Part shown: positions 1-6,726 of the stretch, in pieces
Layout of the letters: the number at the start of each line of letters is the position of its first letter
Position numbering within the stretch: position 1 is the first letter of the stretch
Origin: an uncultured Clostridia bacterium
GTDB lineage: Bacteria > Bacillota > Clostridia > Oscillospirales > Acutalibacteraceae
DNA length: 16,390 bases
Assembly: GCA_937880805.1 (NCBI GenBank)
Contig: CALGRR010000053.1
Coordinates: 1-16,390, forward strand
Direction of reading: 5' to 3'
Notes under the pieces: generated by a model
Seen by the model: only the letters and a program-made list of their open reading frames with translations
The model's database searches: none
Told to the model about the DNA's origin: nothing
Position numbers and translations under genes: made by a program

Positions 1-44
1 TTCACGTCGCTCGCGATACTTCACTCACCGTTAGGTGAACTTCA
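1..44. repeat. edge of a hairpin array punctuated by ACTTCA
   Basis: Two short perfect inverted repeats lie side by side: TCGC-TC-GCGA at 7-16 and TCACC-GTTA-GGTGA at 25-38. Each is followed by ACTTCA (18-23 and 39-44), and TTCA at 1-4 looks like the end of another spacer. On the minus strand this reads as TGAAGT followed by a hairpin, repeated about every 20 bases. The array is cut by the window edge, so its full length is unknown. I see no ORF here. It resembles short intergenic hairpin repeats rather than a gene, but only two units are visible. Confidence 0.45.
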
Positions 45-112
45 TTTATTTCAAAAAGTATATCACAATCCCGATTTTCTATCAAGAGCAGATTAATATA
101 ATAATATTTATG

Positions 113-141
113 TTGTAAAATGTGTTTTATTGTTTTATAAT
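113..141 (+). promoter_or_regulatory. sigma-A promoter for the MFS transporter gene
   Basis: TTGTAA at 113-118 and TATAAT at 136-141 are separated by 17 bp. The predicted start of transcription is near 148, leaving a leader of about 20 nt that contains a full AAGGAGG ribosome site at 157-163, six bases before the ATG. The -35 box matches the consensus at four of six positions. A second TATAAT at 97-102 has no good -35. Confidence 0.55.
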
Positions 142-169
142 TGTTTCATAATCTTCAAGGAGGTCTGAA

Positions 170-1564
170 ATGAAAACTGCCGAAAAAATTCAACAGAACG
201 AAAAGCGTGAGCTTGAGAAATTCAGAAAAATGCTGAGCCGCAATTCGGGAGGCAGATATTTTTTTGTTTTGCTTCTGCTTATTGCCGTAGTAAATATTCT
301 TGACGAGGTAACAAGCAATCTCACCGTTACCGTTCAGTCCTCGTTTGTAACCGAGTTTTTTGTAAACAACCCCTTTATGGGCAAATACTACAGCTATGAA
401 GACGGTCTTGCTTTTCATTCGGGCATCGGAGTTTTCACCTATGTTCTGGGTCTGTTCACTCCATTTTATAAAGCCCTTGCCGATAAATGGGGCAGAAAGC
501 CGCTTTTTGCCATTTCAACCCTCGGTATGGCAACGGGTCTTCTGGTTATTCACCTTTCGTCAAGCTACATAATGTTCCTTATCGGCTTTGCAATAATCAG
601 CTTTTTTATGGGGCACGATATTCAGATTATCTATATTCTTGAAGAAGCACCCGATAAGCACCGTGCAAAAATCTACAGCTTCCTTAAAAGCTTCGGCATT
701 CTGGGCGTTATACTCATTCCCACCCTGCGTGATATTCTTATGGGCAATGACGCAACAAAATGGCGTGAAATCTTTCTTGTTCCCGCCCTTATCGGTTTTG
801 CCGCCGTTTTGCTTGTTCTTCTTTTTGCAAAGGATACCAAGGTTTTTGCAAAAGAGAGAATGGAATATCTTTCACGCCCCTATGAAGAAAGACAAAAAGA
901 AAAGGCACTCAAAAAGCAGCAGAAGGAAGCCCAGCGAAATCAGTCGGGCGTTTTCAACGGCGTTAAATATATTTTCGCAAACAAAGACACAAAGATGCTT
1001 ATTATATCTCACATCATTTTTGATGCCGCTATGCCCGCAATCGCTCTTTATTTTGAATCCTCGATGCACCGTGCGGGAATGAGCACAAGCGATATAACAA
1101 AAGCTCTGTTTATGGTGCCCGTAATCTATGCCTCAATAACCTTCCTTTCGGGCTTTATTGCGGATAAGGCGGGCAGAAAAACAACGGTTACTCTTTTTTC
1201 GATAACCTGCGTTACGGGATATATTCTTTTTGTTATCGGAATTCTCAACGGCTGGAATCCTTATCTTATCGGCTCATTTGCAGGTCTATATCAGGGCTCA
1301 TACTGGATTGGCAGAGATTATATGAATGTTATGATGACCGAAAAAGTGCCGACAGATATTCGTGCATCCGTTGTGGGTGCGGAGGGTCTGCTTGTTATCA
1401 TAGGCCTTGTTGTGGGCTACGCAAGCATAATAATCGGTATGATGCTTATGCCCATATGGTGGGCTTGCCTTGCAATATCCGTGCCAACGGTAAGCGTTGC
1501 GGCAATTATGTTTGCCCTTAAGGTTAAAGAAACCAAGGGTGCAAATCTTGATATGATAGAGTGA
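170..1564 (+). CDS. MFS transporter, sugar-porter-like, substrate unknown
   Basis: A 464-residue major facilitator superfamily permease of the cell membrane. It has about twelve hydrophobic segments in two halves separated by a long charged cytoplasmic loop (residues about 222-270, rich in K, E, Q and R). The MFS signature ADKWGRKP at 104-111, between helices 2 and 3, is repeated as ADKAGRKT at 331-338 between helices 8 and 9, as expected for the internal duplication. The C-terminus KVKETKG resembles the end of sugar and organic-acid porters, but the substrate cannot be read from this. The N-terminus carries a charged cytoplasmic stretch of about 28 residues before helix 1. The start is decided by AAGGAGG at 157-163. 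It appears to be transcribed alone from its own promoter, and I found no clear terminator before xpt, so some readthrough into xpt is possible. Confidence 0.9.
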   Translation: MKTAEKIQQNEKRELEKFRKMLSRNSGGRYFFVLLLLIAVVNILDEVTSNLTVTVQSSFVTEFFVNNPFMGKYYSYEDGLAFHSGIGVFTYVLGLFTPFYKALADKWGRKPLFAISTLGMATGLLVIHLSSSYIMFLIGFAIISFFMGHDIQIIYILEEAPDKHRAKIYSFLKSFGILGVILIPTLRDILMGNDATKWREIFLVPALIGFAAVLLVLLFAKDTKVFAKERMEYLSRPYEERQKEKALKKQQKEAQRNQSGVFNGVKYIFANKDTKMLIISHIIFDAAMPAIALYFESSMHRAGMSTSDITKALFMVPVIYASITFLSGFIADKAGRKTTVTLFSITCVTGYILFVIGILNGWNPYLIGSFAGLYQGSYWIGRDYMNVMMTEKVPTDIRASVVGAEGLLVIIGLVVGYASIIIGMMLMPIWWACLAISVPTVSVAAIMFALKVKETKGANLDMIE

Positions 1565-1672
1565 AATGCCCCGAATCTGTCTGAAAGCGAGTTTTTTCAA
1601 AGCTTCTCGGCGTTGAGCCTGACAGCGAATGGGAAGGAAAACCCCTGATTTAAAAATTTTTTTACAAAAAGA
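1565..1672. other. gap between MFS gene and xpt promoter, no gene seen
   Basis: No convincing ORF in either strand. The stretch 1577-1625 can be folded on paper: CTGTC at 1577-1581 pairs with GACAG at 1621-1625, and CGAG at 1588-1591 with CTCG at 1606-1609. Further on, GGG/CCC around 1631-1645 is followed after about a dozen bases by a T-rich run. None of this is a standard strong terminator, and it does not match a purine riboswitch that I recognise. Confidence 0.4.
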
Positions 1673-1701
1673 ATGACAAACCGACACCTGTGTGATATAA
1701 T
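1673..1701 (+). promoter_or_regulatory. extended -10 promoter of xpt
   Basis: ATGACA at 1673-1678 (five of six to consensus) and a perfect TATAAT at 1696-1701 are 17 bp apart. TG at 1693-1694 makes an extended -10. Transcription should begin near 1708, giving a leader of only about 18 nt, too short for a riboswitch. Confidence 0.75.
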
Positions 1702-1725
1702 TGACACAATTCGGAGGTGCGGAAA

Positions 1726-2310
1726 ATGAATTTTTTGGAAGAAAGAATTTTAAAAGACGGTGTTGTCAAGGCAGGAAACGTGCTCAAGGTTGACAGCTTC
1801 CTTAACCACCAGATGGATATTGAGCTTATGGATGAAATGGGCGAGGAATTCAAACGCCGTTTTCAGGATAAAAACATAACAAAGGTGCTCACCATTGAGG
1901 CTTCGGGCATTGCGATTGCGTGCTCCGTTGCAAGATGCTTCGGCGTGCCTCTGGTTTTTGCCAAAAAATCAAAAAGCATCAATATTGAAGGCGATGTTTA
2001 TGTTGCCGAGGTTGAATCGTTTACCCACCAGAATAAAAATCAGGTTATCGTTTCAAAAAAATTTCTTAACGAGGGCGACCGTGTTCTCATTATTGACGAT
2101 TTTCTTGCAAACGGCTGTGCCTTGCAGGGGCTGATTTCAATAACCGAGGCGGCGGGTGCAACGGTTGAAGGTCTTGGCATTGCCATTGAAAAGGGCTTCC
2201 AGATTGGCGGCAGAGTTATCCGTAATCTCGGCTATAACCTTGAATCCCTTGCAATAGTTGACTCAATGGATGCCGAAAAGGGAACTATTGTTTTCCGTGA
2301 ACAGAAATAA
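1726..2310 (+). CDS. xpt: xanthine phosphoribosyltransferase
   Basis: A 194-residue type I phosphoribosyltransferase that makes XMP from xanthine and PRPP in purine salvage, in the cytoplasm. Length and sequence follow Bacillus subtilis Xpt closely: the N-terminal LKVDSFLNHQ (residues 20-29), TIEASGIA (56-63), and the PRPP-binding loop VLIIDDFLANG (120-130) are all present. The ATG at 1726 is chosen over the in-frame GTG at 1717 because GGAGG at 1713-1717 lies eight bases before the ATG and overlaps the GTG. It has its own strong promoter and a terminator shared with the convergent gene. The guanine riboswitch that commonly controls xpt in Firmicutes is not visible here. No xanthine permease gene (pbuX) follows, although the MFS gene lies upstream. 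Confidence 0.95.
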   Translation: MNFLEERILKDGVVKAGNVLKVDSFLNHQMDIELMDEMGEEFKRRFQDKNITKVLTIEASGIAIACSVARCFGVPLVFAKKSKSINIEGDVYVAEVESFTHQNKNQVIVSKKFLNEGDRVLIIDDFLANGCALQGLISITEAAGATVEGLGIAIEKGFQIGGRVIRNLGYNLESLAIVDSMDAEKGTIVFREQK

Positions 2311-2322
2311 AAATATATATAA

Positions 2323-2353
2323 AATGGGCTGTATCTTCGTGATACAGCCCATT
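2323..2353. terminator. bidirectional terminator between xpt and the E2-like gene
   Basis: A perfect 13-bp stem (2323-2335 with 2341-2353) closes a five-base loop, TTCGT. On the minus strand it is followed by a T/A-rich tract (2311-2322). On the plus strand it is followed by a weaker T-rich stretch, GCTTTTA. It lies just past the stops of two convergent genes and can serve both. Confidence 0.85.
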
Positions 2354-2357
2354 GCTT

Positions 2358-3299
2358 TTACCAATTTCTGATTTCTTCGGGATTTTCAAAAATCTCTTCG
2401 AGTCTTTTTAAGAAGGGAACAACATCGGCAAAGCCGCCGATTCTGTGGTCAAACATAAGGTTAATGGGAAGAATCTTTTTAACTCCCAAATCAACCTCGC
2501 CCTTTTCGTTTCTGAAAGCATATTCTTTATCCTGCACCGCACACATAGCCATAATAAACACCTGGGGATAGAGAATGGGTGCATAGGTTACGTTGCCCTT
2601 GAGCCCGTGGTCGAGCGAGCCGAGGTTGGTCAGGCAAACCGTGCCCTCATTGAAATCGTCAATCTGAAGAGATGTTTCGTCGTGAGGTGCGTGCTCAAAA
2701 AGACCCGAGAGCTTTGCAACCTTGTATTTGCCAACATAGCCCGTTGCAATCTGTGCCGCCGTTGAAACGAGCTTGCCTTTGAGAATAAAGCCGATAATTC
2801 TTTGCAGAACAACGTCAAACAGCAGTCTGTCTGTATCGGTTGTTGCAAGCGTTTTCAGCAGACGGTCAAATTCTTCCTGAGTTTCTTTAAGTGTTCTCTG
2901 TTCAACATTCCTGATTTTTATGGGGAAGGTTTCACCCGAATCAAGAAGGATGGGAACGGCAACATCAATATTCTTTTTTATAATCAGCCTGCCGCAGGAA
3001 GCCATATGGTTATAATTCATATGAGCGTTGAGCCTGGGAGCTGCCTTAAGACCCTCGGCAAGAACCTTAAGCATAAGGGTATTGAAGCCCAGGTTGTAGC
3101 CGCACTCCGCTTTAAGCTTACGGAATTCAGCCCAGAACTTTGTTATATCCGCTTCATAATTATATCCGCCTGCGGGGATTGTTTTCTGTGCGTTTGAAAG
3201 AACATTCGATGATGCTCTTCCCTTGATTGTAAAATATTCTATCTTATCCTCGGGTGACGGCTTGCAGAGTGCCCCTGCAAGATACTTTTTAAAATCCAT
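2358..3299 (-). CDS. stand-alone 2-oxoacid dehydrogenase E2-like acyltransferase
   Basis: A 313-residue protein of the chloramphenicol acetyltransferase / E2 catalytic-domain fold (PF00198-type). It lacks the lipoyl and E1/E3-binding domains normally found before this domain in dehydrogenase complexes. Visible landmarks are KKNIDVAVPI (about 108-117), the conserved TNLGSLD (224-230) and the C-terminal FDHRIGGF (283-290). The family motif is DHRxxDG: the catalytic His (H285) is kept, but the Asp that normally follows four residues later is Gly289. No E1 or E3 gene is nearby, so an acyltransferase role outside the classic complex is more likely. The start is the ATG at 3299, preceded by AAGGAG at 3306-3311; a longer frame reaching 3350 would begin inside the promoter spacer. 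Substrate unknown. Confidence 0.8.
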   Translation of the reverse strand: MDFKKYLAGALCKPSPEDKIEYFTIKGRASSNVLSNAQKTIPAGGYNYEADITKFWAEFRKLKAECGYNLGFNTLMLKVLAEGLKAAPRLNAHMNYNHMASCGRLIIKKNIDVAVPILLDSGETFPIKIRNVEQRTLKETQEEFDRLLKTLATTDTDRLLFDVVLQRIIGFILKGKLVSTAAQIATGYVGKYKVAKLSGLFEHAPHDETSLQIDDFNEGTVCLTNLGSLDHGLKGNVTYAPILYPQVFIMAMCAVQDKEYAFRNEKGEVDLGVKKILPINLMFDHRIGGFADVVPFLKRLEEIFENPEEIRNW

Positions 3300-3334
3300 A
3301 ACTGACTCCTTTTTTGTCGAATTCTGACTTTTAA

Positions 3335-3363
3335 ATTTTATCAAAATCACAAAACAATGTCAA
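3335..3363 (-). promoter_or_regulatory. promoter of the E2-like acyltransferase gene
   Basis: On the minus strand a perfect TTGACA (3358-3363) and TAAAAT (3335-3340) are 17 bp apart, with TGA directly before the -10 (extended type). The leader is about 30 nt and contains AAGGAG. It lies downstream of the operon terminator at 3385-3414, so this gene is a separate transcription unit from the lacZ operon. Confidence 0.75.
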
Positions 3364-3384
3364 TTATCAAGAGTTTAAGATTTT

Positions 3385-3414
3385 ATTAAAAAAGCGGGCT
3401 TAACAGCCCGCTTT
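3385..3414 (-). terminator. terminator of the lacZ operon, overlapping the last stop codon
   Basis: A ten-bp stem (3391-3400 with 3405-3414) with a four-base loop; on the minus strand a T-run follows, produced by the A-run 3388-3393. The TAA stop of the GH5-like gene (3400-3402) sits at the top of the stem and in the loop, and its last codons form the upstream arm. The hairpin is therefore partly coding sequence. Confidence 0.85.
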
Positions 3415-4689
3415 CCTTGTTCCTATTATTGTTGTTTTGCCGAATTTAACCGCAACTTTCGGCTTCTTTTCGGGTTTTTCAGGCTTTGGCAAAGAATTAT
3501 CTTTAAGTTTTGATTTCAGAAGCTTTGAAACATCTTTGTTTTCGGTGTAATTCTTCGTTGCAACTGGCTTTGACCATTTTTCGCCTATTTCATCATATTT
3601 ATCGGTATCAAGGTTTGCGGGCGAAATATTTCCGCTGAAAATGCAGCCTGCACCGTTACCTTTGAAATCTCCGAAAATCCACGATGCGTTGCATTCATTC
3701 AATGCCGAAAGAATATAATCCGCATTCTCTTCTGCTCTGACCTTGCAAACAATGCACGCCGCCTTGCCGTTTACGGCGGTTATTCTGTTAATCATCGTAT
3801 CCGCCTCAAAGCTTGTGCTCATATGAGAATAAAATCCGATTGCAATGTTTTCTTCGCTCATTTCAGGTAAGCTATCCGCACCTTCGGGAAGCTGCATAAT
3901 AACGGTGTGACGGCTGTCAACTGCCCTTATCGCCTTCAATGCTCTGCGATAAAACTTATAAAGCAAATCAATATTTTCTTCTTGCTGCGGAATAAAATGC
4001 AGGGGTCTGTTGAGCAAATCATAGCCCGCAACGGCAGGCTCATCGCAGTAATGAGCAGCAACGCCCGCCCAGAGCCTTATTGCCGCATTTCTTGCTTCAA
4101 AGCCCTCTTTGCCGCTTCTGAAGAATACGCTTTCTTCATTCTGTGCACAGGCTGAGCCGTGATTCTGGCAGCCCGGTGCGGAATGCAAATCAAAGATTAC
4201 ATAAACACCGAGCTTTCTGCATTTTTCAACAATTTTATCGAGTCTGTCAAAATCAAAATCGCCCTTGCAGTTATCTTTTCTGCAAAGCGTTTTATATCGC
4301 AGAGGCACTCTCACGCAGTTTGCACCGAGCTTGCGGATGAATTTTAAATCCGCATCGGAAATAAAATTTTCGTTATATTTTTTCAAAAGCTCCTTTGCAC
4401 CGTATCTGCCGAAGCGGCATTCAAGAGATGCAAAAACATCCTGAGTGTTTGCGTTTGAGGGCAAATCCCATTTCTGAAAATTCAGAATATCATCGTTAAG
4501 ATTAATTCCTCTGAAAATAACTTTTTCGCCGCACTCGGTAACGAATCCGCCGTTTTCGGCACGGACAAAATCGTGCTCACCGAGAGGCTTTCTTTTTATA
4601 TTGTGTGAGAGTGCATAGGCAGCGGGAATTGCAGCGGCAGCCGCACCTGCGGCACAGCCCGCAGCAAAAATCTTTTCACTTTCTGTCAT
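3400..4689 (-). CDS. GH5-like glycosidase homologue lacking both catalytic glutamates
   Basis: A 429-residue protein with the scaffold of glycoside hydrolase family 5: FRGINL (59-64), CVRVPL (125-130), FDLHSAPG (166-173), GYDLLN (222-227), and a late GFYSH (285-289). In active GH5 enzymes the acid/base is the Glu of NEP and the nucleophile the Glu of a later GEF-type motif. Here the first reads NRP (Arg228, codon AGA) and the segment that should hold the second reads IVCKV (Lys316). It is probably a pseudoenzyme; a carbohydrate-binding role is only a guess. Residues 7-27 form a hydrophobic, Ala-rich segment, so it is likely exported or membrane-anchored. The C-terminus is a Lys/Pro-rich tail ending in Cys. 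The start at 4689 has AGGAG five bases upstream and overlaps the VanZ gene by 14 nt, suggesting coupled translation. Confidence 0.75.
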   Translation of the reverse strand: MTESEKIFAAGCAAGAAAAAIPAAYALSHNIKRKPLGEHDFVRAENGGFVTECGEKVIFRGINLNDDILNFQKWDLPSNANTQDVFASLECRFGRYGAKELLKKYNENFISDADLKFIRKLGANCVRVPLRYKTLCRKDNCKGDFDFDRLDKIVEKCRKLGVYVIFDLHSAPGCQNHGSACAQNEESVFFRSGKEGFEARNAAIRLWAGVAAHYCDEPAVAGYDLLNRPLHFIPQQEENIDLLYKFYRRALKAIRAVDSRHTVIMQLPEGADSLPEMSEENIAIGFYSHMSTSFEADTMINRITAVNGKAACIVCKVRAEENADYILSALNECNASWIFGDFKGNGAGCIFSGNISPANLDTDKYDEIGEKWSKPVATKNYTENKDVSKLLKSKLKDNSLPKPEKPEKKPKVAVKFGKTTIIGTRKAGC

Positions 4690-5104
4690 ACAATCTCCTC
4701 TTTTCCAAAACATAAAATGCAAGCATCATAAATAATATTGCCGACACCGCACCGCAGGAATCAATAAAAACATCAAAGGCTCTGCACGCTCTGCCTTCAA
4801 CAAAAAGCTGATGGATTTCATCCGTTACGGCATAGGCGGCGGTTATAAAAAACGAAACAAACGGTCTGTTGAATCCGAAGGTATGCCTGAGTGCTATAAA
4901 GACCAGAAATGCAAGACCCGCAAATTCAAGAAAATGAGCCGTTTTGCGGATAACCGTAATCTTAACGGGAATGCCGAAAATTATTTTAAAGCCGTCACTG
5001 AGTGCCTGCGAGGTGATTCCGTCCTGCGATGAGAAGAAGAAAATCACGCCCATACACACGGCAACGAGCAGCCACGAAATAATAACAACCGCTTTTTTCT
5101 TCAT
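4676..5104 (-). CDS. VanZ-family membrane protein
   Basis: A 142-residue integral membrane protein with about four transmembrane helices. It carries the VanZ family signatures: FSSQ (24-27) after the first helix, RKTAHF (53-58), and DEIHQLF (95-101) followed by R105 and the two aspartates D111 and D115. VanZ was named for low-level teicoplanin resistance, but most family members are uncharacterised; a resistance role is not implied here. Its start overlaps the stop of the upstream lipoprotein gene by one base (TGATG) and its end overlaps the next gene by 14 nt, so it belongs firmly to this operon. Short C-terminal basic tail. Confidence 0.85.
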   Translation of the reverse strand: MKKKAVVIISWLLVAVCMGVIFFFSSQDGITSQALSDGFKIIFGIPVKITVIRKTAHFLEFAGLAFLVFIALRHTFGFNRPFVSFFITAAYAVTDEIHQLFVEGRACRAFDVFIDSCGAVSAILFMMLAFYVLEKRRLYDRK

Positions 5105-6726
5105 CAGTCAAACCTCTTTGCACCGATAAAGCTTATTCCCGATTCGGAGTTCAGAATTGAAATTCCCTCAACATCCTCTGCGGTAACAAATCGGCTTGAA
5201 CGGGAATAAAGCGGGAAGCAGATTCCCTGCTGCAGAATATAGGTTTCGGCAGTATAGCAGCCGCCGATAAGGTCATCATCGCTCTCAACCTCACGAAGGC
5301 GGTCAATAATTCTTGCATATTCCTCTGTGTCAAAGCGGAAAACTCCGCCGTCTGAAAATGAGGCGAGGTAATCAACCGCACTGTCGTAATCGGATTCCAT
5401 ACCCGTCAGGGCAATCTGATAGTTGCCGCTTGCAACGGCTTTTTCAATCTCCTGCACGGTCATATTTTCAACCGAAATGCCAAGGCTTATGCCCATTACT
5501 CTCTGCCATATCTGAAGCTGTTTTCTGACCGCTTCATCAAGGTTTTCGGGGCAGAGAACGGTTATTGAAACCTTGCTTTCTCCGATTTCGGAAAGACCCT
5601 TGCTCCAGAGAGATGCCGCCGAGGCTTCGTTATAAGCAATAACGGGGGTTCTGCCCTCTGCCGCCTCACGGTAATTTACGCTGCCTGCCGAGCAGTTTGC
5701 GGGAATAAATCCGCTTTGCGGCTTCATTGCTTCATCGGCATAAGTGAAAATACTACGGTCAACCGTTGAGCAAAGAGCCTTGCGGATTGATGCATTTTTC
5801 ATAACGCTGTCGGAGCAGTTGAATAAAATGCCGTAAATTCCGTTTTCGTTTTCGTTCATAACGGTGCAGTTTTCGGGCACGGGGCAATCAGGCGGCAGCA
5901 AAGCCGCACTTATTGTGCCCGAGCTTACCTTCTGTGCAACCGATTCAACATCGGAATCAAACGAAAAAGAAACAGAAAGAGGAAGCACCTTCTGCCCGCC
6001 CGCATAGTATTTATTATTCTTTATTGTGAGAGAATTCTCTGAATCCCAGGAGCTCACATAGAACGGCCCGTTGCAGAGAATTCTTTTATGGGTAAGACCG
6101 TATCTGCCGCCCATTGCATTGAAAAAGTCTTCATTGCAGGGCATAAACACGCTCTCGGTAAGTCTTTGGAGCAAATCCTCGCAGGGTGCGGCAAGCTTGA
6201 TAACAAGAGTATAATCGTCATCTGCATAAACACCGAGCGAGTCCGCACCGAGCTTGCCCGAATATATTTCAGCCGCATTTTCAATAACAAGAAGTCTGTG
6301 GGCAGAGGGTGAGCCCGTCTGCGGATTCACGGCTCTTTTCATAGCAAAAACAAAATCCCTTGCCGTTACCTTTTCGGTTGAAAAGCGGTTATAAAATTCT
6401 TCGCCGAATTCATTTTTAATCGTGCCCGGGCAATACCACTCCGTGCCTTCTTTAAGATGAAATGTATAGGTGAGCCCGTCTGCGGATATATCCCAGCTTT
6501 CGGCAATGCCGCTTATAACCTCACCCTCGGGTGAAAGACGCACAAGACCCTCGAAAACATTGTTGATAACAATATGAGCATCCTTTTCGGAGGCAAACTG
6601 CGGGTCAAGCGTTTGCGGAGAAGCTTCAAGAGCATAGGTTATTGTTTTGCCCGCACCCTTTTCGGAGCAGGCGGTGCAAAGCAAAAGCATTGTTGCCGCA
6701 AGCATCAAAGAAAGAAAACGCTTCAT
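5104..6726 (-). CDS. ABC transporter substrate-binding lipoprotein, family 5 (OppA/DppA type)
   Basis: A 540-residue extracellular solute-binding protein of the oligopeptide/nickel family. It begins MKRFLSLM with a hydrophobic core and a lipobox-like LCTAC, giving a lipidated Cys20. The -3 position is Cys instead of the usual Leu, so the lipobox is slightly atypical. Family features follow: YALEASPQTLDPQ near 36-48, INNVFEGL, the stretch ADGLTYTFHLKEG, and GPFYVSSW in the middle. No permease or ATPase genes are in the window, so it is an orphan binding protein that must share a transporter or act as a sensor or scavenger. The ATG at 6726 overlaps the topB stop (ATGA) and has GGAGG seven bases upstream, inside the end of topB; the longer frame from 6744 is less likely. 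Confidence 0.9.
   Translation of the reverse strand: MKRFLSLMLAATMLLLCTACSEKGAGKTITYALEASPQTLDPQFASEKDAHIVINNVFEGLVRLSPEGEVISGIAESWDISADGLTYTFHLKEGTEWYCPGTIKNEFGEEFYNRFSTEKVTARDFVFAMKRAVNPQTGSPSAHRLLVIENAAEIYSGKLGADSLGVYADDDYTLVIKLAAPCEDLLQRLTESVFMPCNEDFFNAMGGRYGLTHKRILCNGPFYVSSWDSENSLTIKNNKYYAGGQKVLPLSVSFSFDSDVESVAQKVSSGTISAALLPPDCPVPENCTVMNENENGIYGILFNCSDSVMKNASIRKALCSTVDRSIFTYADEAMKPQSGFIPANCSAGSVNYREAAEGRTPVIAYNEASAASLWSKGLSEIGESKVSITVLCPENLDEAVRKQLQIWQRVMGISLGISVENMTVQEIEKAVASGNYQIALTGMESDYDSAVDYLASFSDGGVFRFDTEEYARIIDRLREVESDDDLIGGCYTAETYILQQGICFPLYSRSSRFVTAEDVEGISILNSESGISFIGAKRFD

Noticed and set aside
1..44. Left-edge hairpins as an end of an IS200/IS605 element belonging to the TnpB fragment
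   Set aside because: They lie more than 15 kb from the fragment, with intact host operons between, and the repeated ACTTCA spacing fits an array better than an IS end.
1298..1687. 129-codon minus-strand ORF over the end of the MFS gene
   Set aside because: Mostly antisense to the transporter; the part in the gap has no recognisable protein and no ribosome site.
1565..1725. Guanine/purine riboswitch ahead of xpt
   Set aside because: The conserved junction and loop-loop pattern is not visible, and the strong promoter lies downstream of where an aptamer would need to be.
3300..3350. Longer start for the E2-like acyltransferase at 3350
   Set aside because: That start lies inside the spacer between the -35 and -10 of the gene's own promoter, while ATG 3299 has a well-placed AAGGAG.
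4690..4722. Longer start for the GH5-like protein at 4722
   Set aside because: It would add eleven residues before the hydrophobic segment and deepen overlap with the VanZ gene; ATG 4689 has AGGAG at correct spacing.
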